A DNA stretch of 64,000 nt from Marinobacter panjinensis (GTDB taxonomy: Bacteria > Pseudomonadota > Gammaproteobacteria > Pseudomonadales > Oleiphilaceae), in NCBI RefSeq assembly GCF_005298175.1, contig NZ_SZYH01000001.1, forward strand, positions 310,001-374,000. Reading direction: 5' to 3'. Positions within the stretch are counted from its first letter, which is position 1; the number at the start of each line of letters is the position of its first letter. Of this stretch, positions 59,277-64,000 are shown in pieces. The translations under genes were made by a program, and so were the position numbers. The notes beneath the pieces were generated by a model. The model ran no database searches, was not told the origin of the DNA, and saw nothing but the letters and a program-made list of their open reading frames with translations.

Positions 59277-59654
59277 ATCACTACCTTTGACTGTTTTTTA
59301 GAAGCTTCGCTTGAAGTGGATGAGCAGCTACGGCCGGGAACCTTCAGCCGGGGCACCGAGCTTGGGCTGATCACCGATCTGAGCTTTGGCGCCCGGGAAC
59401 AGATGGGCCTCATCAGCCATCTGGCCTATTCCGATCTGCTGCGGGAAGCAGGAAGGCCAACGCTGGTGATCCTGGACGACACCCTGGTGCGCAGTGATAG
59501 CGACCGCCTGGAAGACATGAAACGCATCCTGTTCGATGCGGCCAGTCGACATCAGATAGTGCTGTTTACTTGCCATCCAGAGAAATGGCAGGACCTGAGC
59601 GTGCCGCCTGTGGCTATTCAGGCATCGAAGGAACAGCGAACTCAGCCCCTGTAG
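59277..59654 (+). pseudogene. C-terminal remnant of a large AAA/SMC-like ATPase
   Basis: About 125 codons follow an in-frame TGA at 59274. The peptide contains TDLSFGAREQMGLISHLAYS (an ABC/SMC-type signature), then LVILDDTLVRSDSDRLEDMK (Walker B and D-loop) and IVLFTCHPEKWQDL. This is the end of a RecF/SMC/YhaN-like ATPase, usually a protein of 700-900 residues. Walker A and all coiled coil are missing. A GTG at 59316 could start a short product, but the lack of an N-terminus makes it a relic. Its junction with unrelated sequence lies near 59298. Confidence 0.75.
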
Positions 59655-59760
59655 CCGGCTTGGTGAGGTTAACACCTAAAAGTCTGTTGGCCGCGTCTTG
59701 TCCGCCTGGTAGCCTGGTCCAGATAGACTTCAGGCTAATTAGTTGCAAGGGAACCATTTA

Positions 59761-62700
59761 ATGAAGGATACGCTGGCCTATTACAACAACAATGCCGATG
59801 CGTTTGTGGAATCAACGTTTCTGGTCAGCATGGAAGAGCTTTACCAGGAGTTCCTGCCGCAAGTTCCTAACGGTGGACACATTCTTGATGCGGGCTGTGG
59901 CTCTGGCCGGGATGCATTGTTCTTCAAGCAGAAGGGTTACCGTGTTTCTGCGTTTGATGGTTCAGACGCCATCGCCTCTCTAGCCCGCGAAAAGACCGGC
60001 TTATCGGTTCAGCATCGCTATTTCTCGGATATATACGAATCCAGTACTTACGATGGTATATGGGCCTGTGCAAGCCTCCTTCACTTGCCACTTGCCGAGG
60101 TACCCGAAGCCATTGGCCGATTGTGGCGTGCCCTGAAACCGGATGGCGTTCTCTACATGAGTTTCAAAATTGGGAAGGGGGAACGCAACCACAATGGCCG
60201 GCACTTTACCGACGCTGATGAATCGATAACCCAGCAGTGGATTCAGGACCTGACGGGATTGGAAGCCTGTCGGATGTGGCGCACTGATGACCAACGACCC
60301 GATAGGAATGAGCAGTGGTTGAACATTCTTTTGACCAAGGTGCCGGTTTCACCGGATAAGTTAACTACGGGCGGTAAAGAACATCATTTTTTGCCGAAAT
60401 TGTGCCAGGCAATTAAAGCTGCTGATCAGGTAGATATGGCAGTAGCGTTTGTAAAAACCACTGGCTTGAATCTCCTGTTCCCGGATTTGGTGGGCGCGCT
60501 GCAGCGGTCCCCTGATCCGGCCCGAATCCGCATTCTCACCAGCGATTATCTGGATATTACCGACACAGAGGCCCTTCGAAAGCTTGTTCTGTTGCATGAC
60601 CATGGTGCCAAAGTGCGTGTCTATCAGAGCAAGGGGAGTAGCTTTCATCTGAAAGCCTATCTCTTCGCTGGTCATGCCGAGAATCAGCAAATGTGGGGCA
60701 GGGCGTTTATCGGCTCCAGCAATATCAGCCGACAAGCGCTTCAGGCCGGGTTGGAATGGAATTATCAGGTGGATTTCCCGCCCGACTCTGGGTACCTCGA
60801 GGCTGCCAGCAGGTTCGATGAACTGTTTCAGCACCCAAACGTGGTGCCACTCACTGACAACTGGATCGATGATTACGAGAAAAGGAGGAAGCCACCAGAA
60901 CAGTCACTGGAACCAGGCAGTGATGAGAAGCAGGAAGTTCCAACACCTAATGAAGTGCAACAGGAAGCGCTAGAGGCGCTGGATCTGACCCGCCAAGAGG
61001 GTTACCGAAGAGGTCTGGTCGTGTTGGCAACGGGGCTGGGTAAAACCTGGTTGTCTGCCTTTGATGCCGTGCAAATGGGCGCACGCCGAATTCTGTTTGT
61101 CGCCCACCGTGAGGAAATTCTTTATCAAGCGGCTGAGACGTACCTGCGGATCAAGCCGAATAGCCGTGTTGGTTTTTACATGGGTAAGCAGCGCGATCGA
61201 ACAGTGGACATCCTTTGTGCTTCGGTGCAAACACTCGGCAAAGAAACGCATCTGGACCGATTCGACCCCCGGCATTTTGACTATATCGTGGTCGATGAAT
61301 TTCACCATGCCGCAGCACCCATCTACCATCGGCTTTTAAGTTACTTTGCGCCCCAATTTCTGCTGGGATTAACGGCAACCCCAGACCGGACAGACCGCTC
61401 GGATATTCTGTCGTTGTGTGACGACAACTTGGTTTTCGAATACCCGCTGTTTGACGGTGTTAAGGGCCAATTCCTGGTGCCGTTTCATTACTACGGTATC
61501 TACGACGAGACGGTCGACTATGCTGAGATCCCCTGGCGCAACGGAAAGTTCGATCCCAATCTGCTTGCCAATAAGCTGGCTACTTATGGACGCGCCAAAC
61601 ACGTTCTCAAAGTATGGAGTGAAGAGAAGCAAAGCCGGACCTTGGCCTTTTGCGTTTCACGGGTTCATGCTGATTTTATGGCGAGCCAGTTTGTAAAAAA
61701 AGGAATCAGGGCGGCAGCCGTTCACGGTGAATCTGAGATGTCTCGTGGCGAAGCCTTGGAGAATTTGGAAAACGGTCAACTCGATGTGATTTTCTCTGTC
61801 GACCTGTTCAACGAGGGTGTCGACCTGCCCGCCATTGATACGGTGCTGCTCTTGCGCCCGACGGAATCCAAAATCCTGTTTCTTCAGCAAATTGGCCGGG
61901 GTCTACGGAAAAGCGTGCCCACTGGGAAAGACAAGCTCGTGATCCTGGATTTTGTGGGTAACCACCAGAGTTTCCTGCATAAACCTCAGGCCCTCATTGG
62001 CCAGGCGATGAATCACCGACAATTAGCCGAGTTTGCCAGGAAAGCTGAAAAGAATCAGTTGGACCTGCCAGACGGATGCTTTATCAATTACGATCTGGAG
62101 GTGATCGACTTCCTGAAGGGTCTTGATCATCAGGGCGCTGAAAAAGACTATCAGGTATTGAAAGATACATTGGGTCGTCGTCCAACACTCAGCGAGTACT
62201 ATCGTTTCGGTGCCAGTATCGCTAAAACTCGCAAGTTGCACGGAAGCTGGTTTGGATTGGTTCGGGACATGGAAGATCTCGCCGAGATTGAGGCAGAACT
62301 ATTGTCCCGCTACGAAACGTTTCTGCTGGAAGTTGAAACGACGGCCATGAGCAAATCGTTCAAAATGATATTGCTAGACGCGTTCCAGCAGTTAGGCGGA
62401 TGGCGTAGTCCACCAAAGCTCTCAAAACTGGCCCAAACATCCTGGGAGACACTGAAACGCCGCCCCAGGCTTTATCAAGAAATTGCTACTTCAGTGAAGG
62501 ACGCGGATGGTTCCTCGGCGCAATGGCAGCAATACTGGAAGAAGAACCCAGTCGATCATTGGACCAATAAGTCGCCAGCTGTTTTTGAGATCGAGAACGA
62601 TCAATTTAAGCCTGTTATTGGGCTGGAAGGTGAGCAGATACCGCCTTTCGAGGAGATGGTGCAAGAGTTAATTGATTATCGTCTGGCTTCCTACGAAGCA

Positions 62701-63603
62701 CGGCAATCTTCCAAGCAAGAGCAGTCTTCGTCTGAAAATGTAGTCCCGGTCACTCCTTCTGGAGCGGAGTTGCCTTACTTCCCATCCTTGAAGATCGCGT
62801 GTGGCCACTTTAGAAGCAGTAACGCTGAAGAACCGGAGTACAGGTCCGTCGGATTGGGTCATGGGCGAATAGAGCCAACTCGCCATTTCATTGCCAGAGC
62901 TTCGGGTAACTCCATGAATGGCGGAAAGCAGCCGATCCAAGACGGTGATTATCTGTTGCTTGAGCGGATCAAGCCGAATCAGGCTGGATCGATAACAGAC
63001 AACACGCTTGCGATTGAACGGATGGATGAGACAGGCGACACGCAATATCTTCTTCGGACGGTTCGTAAATCCCCCGTAGGTGAATATCGGCTCGAAGCTG
63101 CTAATCCAGAGTATGAAGACATTATTGTAACTCCAGAGCTTCTAGAACAGTTTCGAACGTTCGCACGCTTTCGTGAAATTATCGATCCATTGGAAATGGC
63201 TCTCGGACAGGAAATCCCGCGAGAGGAGATTCCGGAGCTATTCGGAGTGACTTTTAATCCCGGCAATTGGCAAAGCGGTCACGTCTTTCTGAAAGATGCG
63301 AATGCGCATGTTTTGCTTGTAACGTTAAACAAGCAGGGCAAAGGGGTCCAGCACCGCTATGTCGATCATTGGATTGATGAGCAAACATTTCATTGGCAGA
63401 GTCAGAACTCAACCACGCCTCAAAACAAGCGCGGTCGGGAACTGGTCGAACACAAAAAGCTTGGACTCTCAGTGCACCTATTTGTCCGCGAGAATAAGCT
63501 GCGTAATGGCAAAGCTGCGCCCTTCACGTATTTTGGTCCAGTTGAATACCAGAGCCATGAAGGTAGCAATCCAATGAGTGTGATATTCAAGCTCAGGAGT
63601 TAG
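59761..63603 (+). CDS. methyltransferase-PLD-SF2 helicase-S24-DUF3427 fusion protein (candidate defence protein)
   Basis: 1280 residues from the ATG at 59761 (AAGGGA ahead). Residues 1-195 are a class I SAM methyltransferase (LDAGCGSGRD at 42-51), without DNA-methylase NPPY/DPPY. Residues about 205-375 resemble a PLD domain (SSFHLKAYLF near 294-303, FIGSSNIS near 316-323). Residues about 400-730 are an SF2 helicase: Walker A ATGLGKT (423-429), DEFHH (512-516), GLTATPDRTD (from 535), QQIGRGLRK (709-717). About 1010-1140 resemble a LexA/S24 domain (ASGNSMNGG, Ser1051). The C-terminus (about 1150-1280: HRYVDHWIDEQTFHWQSQN, in parts) is DUF3427-like. AT-richer codon use and position after tRNAs and debris suggest transfer. 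Confidence 0.85.
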   Translation: MKDTLAYYNNNADAFVESTFLVSMEELYQEFLPQVPNGGHILDAGCGSGRDALFFKQKGYRVSAFDGSDAIASLAREKTGLSVQHRYFSDIYESSTYDGIWACASLLHLPLAEVPEAIGRLWRALKPDGVLYMSFKIGKGERNHNGRHFTDADESITQQWIQDLTGLEACRMWRTDDQRPDRNEQWLNILLTKVPVSPDKLTTGGKEHHFLPKLCQAIKAADQVDMAVAFVKTTGLNLLFPDLVGALQRSPDPARIRILTSDYLDITDTEALRKLVLLHDHGAKVRVYQSKGSSFHLKAYLFAGHAENQQMWGRAFIGSSNISRQALQAGLEWNYQVDFPPDSGYLEAASRFDELFQHPNVVPLTDNWIDDYEKRRKPPEQSLEPGSDEKQEVPTPNEVQQEALEALDLTRQEGYRRGLVVLATGLGKTWLSAFDAVQMGARRILFVAHREEILYQAAETYLRIKPNSRVGFYMGKQRDRTVDILCASVQTLGKETHLDRFDPRHFDYIVVDEFHHAAAPIYHRLLSYFAPQFLLGLTATPDRTDRSDILSLCDDNLVFEYPLFDGVKGQFLVPFHYYGIYDETVDYAEIPWRNGKFDPNLLANKLATYGRAKHVLKVWSEEKQSRTLAFCVSRVHADFMASQFVKKGIRAAAVHGESEMSRGEALENLENGQLDVIFSVDLFNEGVDLPAIDTVLLLRPTESKILFLQQIGRGLRKSVPTGKDKLVILDFVGNHQSFLHKPQALIGQAMNHRQLAEFARKAEKNQLDLPDGCFINYDLEVIDFLKGLDHQGAEKDYQVLKDTLGRRPTLSEYYRFGASIAKTRKLHGSWFGLVRDMEDLAEIEAELLSRYETFLLEVETTAMSKSFKMILLDAFQQLGGWRSPPKLSKLAQTSWETLKRRPRLYQEIATSVKDADGSSAQWQQYWKKNPVDHWTNKSPAVFEIENDQFKPVIGLEGEQIPPFEEMVQELIDYRLASYEARQSSKQEQSSSENVVPVTPSGAELPYFPSLKIACGHFRSSNAEEPEYRSVGLGHGRIEPTRHFIARASGNSMNGGKQPIQDGDYLLLERIKPNQAGSITDNTLAIERMDETGDTQYLLRTVRKSPVGEYRLEAANPEYEDIIVTPELLEQFRTFARFREIIDPLEMALGQEIPREEIPELFGVTFNPGNWQSGHVFLKDANAHVLLVTLNKQGKGVQHRYVDHWIDEQTFHWQSQNSTTPQNKRGRELVEHKKLGLSVHLFVRENKLRNGKAAPFTYFGPVEYQSHEGSNPMSVIFKLRS

Positions 63604-63752
63604 GCGTTCAATTTCAATCGTTACGGTACCGTCCGCGCTGAAGCATTTCATTATCGCGAGAAACAGCCCCAGGCTCAAAGACCGCCTTTGCGTAAACCAC
63701 GGTTAGAACGGAGAATTGCCAAAGCATCACGACCATCACGGGAAGTTTATTC

Positions 63753-64000
63753 ATGCAAAACGCTCGCATCGCCATTGTTGGCGCCGGTCTGGCGGGTTTA
63801 TACGCCGCTTATTCTCTTGAGAAGAAGGGCATCAAAGACTATGTCATTCTGGAGGCCAGGGAGATTCTTGGTGGGCGGATTGCTTCTACGATCCACTATG
63901 ACGGTAGATCGGATTTGTCAGGAGCGGAGGGTTTCGATCTAGGGCCCGCCTGGTTCTGGCCTGCATTCCAGACCGATATGGCACGACTGGTAGACGAACT
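63753..64000 (+). CDS. FAD-dependent amine oxidase-like protein (partial)
   Basis: The first 82 codons are visible and the window ends inside the gene. The N-terminus ARIAIVGAGLAGLYAAYSLE is a FAD Rossmann motif, followed by ILEARE and LGGRIAST, the GG doublet typical of flavin monoamine oxidases. Further on, AEGFDLGPAWFWP matches the amine oxidase substrate-side loop. GGGAAG precedes the ATG. It lies 149 bp after the fusion gene; the gap contains no supported gene. Substrate unknown. Confidence 0.85.
   Translation, partial: MQNARIAIVGAGLAGLYAAYSLEKKGIKDYVILEAREILGGRIASTIHYDGRSDLSGAEGFDLGPAWFWPAFQTDMARLVDE

Noticed and set aside
60361-63603. Classic type I or type III restriction enzyme
   Set aside because: The methyltransferase part lacks the NPPY/DPPY motif of DNA methylases and no specificity subunit is present; PLD and DUF3427-like parts point to another family.
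63688-63942. 84-codon plus-strand frame overlapping the amine oxidase start
   Set aside because: Out-of-frame with the clear FAD-binding reading frame and rich in Arg/Ser, as expected of a shadow.

Overview
The window is a gammaproteobacterial chromosome segment, moderately GC-rich, densely coded and mostly ordinary housekeeping. Gene order (gltA / sdhCDAB / sucAB-lpd-sucCD; GntR-smc-zipA-ligA; flgN-flgM-flgA / cheV-cheR; gacA/uvrY-uvrC-pgsA followed by tRNA-Gly and tRNA-Cys) matches the Pseudomonas/Marinobacter-type lineage. A marine, flagellated, aerobic Marinobacter-like organism is my inference from protein flavour and synteny, not a database result.

Layout. 1-1.2 kb: 3' end of topA and a beta-hydroxyacid dehydrogenase. 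1.2-14.2 kb: a TCA-cycle supercluster, with citrate synthase divergent from succinate dehydrogenase, then 2-oxoglutarate dehydrogenase (E1, E2, E3) and succinyl-CoA synthetase, closed by a strong terminator. 14.3-18.2 kb: trpS, scpA, scpB, rluB. 18.2-26.8 kb: a diguanylate cyclase, then GntR regulator, smc, zipA, ligA. 26.9-33.9 kb: a large lipoprotein, a CBS protein, mnmC, a periplasmic cyclophilin and a hybrid MshEN/pilus-like protein. 34-38.8 kb: flagellar and chemotaxis genes with a readable sigma-28 promoter in front of flgM, then an MFS permease. 38.9-47.1 kb: amino-acid and acyl-CoA metabolism (sodium symporter, leucine-type dehydrogenase, lipocalin with a LiuR-like palindrome upstream, a two-cupin protein, an isochorismatase-like hydrolase and a single-chain biotin-dependent acyl-CoA carboxylase). 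47.3-58.7 kb: tRNA-Ser(GGA) followed by a five-hairpin mini-element flanked by copies of the tRNA 3' end, a second diguanylate cyclase, small metabolic genes, azlCD, the response regulator/uvrC/pgsA block and a four-gene Mla/MCE-type lipid transporter.

58.9-64 kb: tRNA-Gly and tRNA-Cys, then an accessory zone. It begins with gene debris (the C-terminal remnant of a large AAA/SMC-like ATPase) and continues with a 1280-residue protein that joins, in one chain, a class I methyltransferase, a PLD-type nuclease-like domain, an SF2 helicase, a LexA/S24-like domain and a DUF3427-like C-terminus. Its position after tRNAs and debris, and its domain content, make it the best candidate for an undescribed defence or DNA-processing system. 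The window closes inside a flavin amine-oxidase-like gene.

The regulatory signals I can read are strong sigma-70 promoters for gltA, sdhC and the tRNAs, a sigma-28 promoter for flgM, a perfect inverted repeat at the sucA promoter and a LiuR-like operator near the leucine dehydrogenase/lipocalin pair. Function assignments rest on motifs and family resemblance read by eye; no searches were run.
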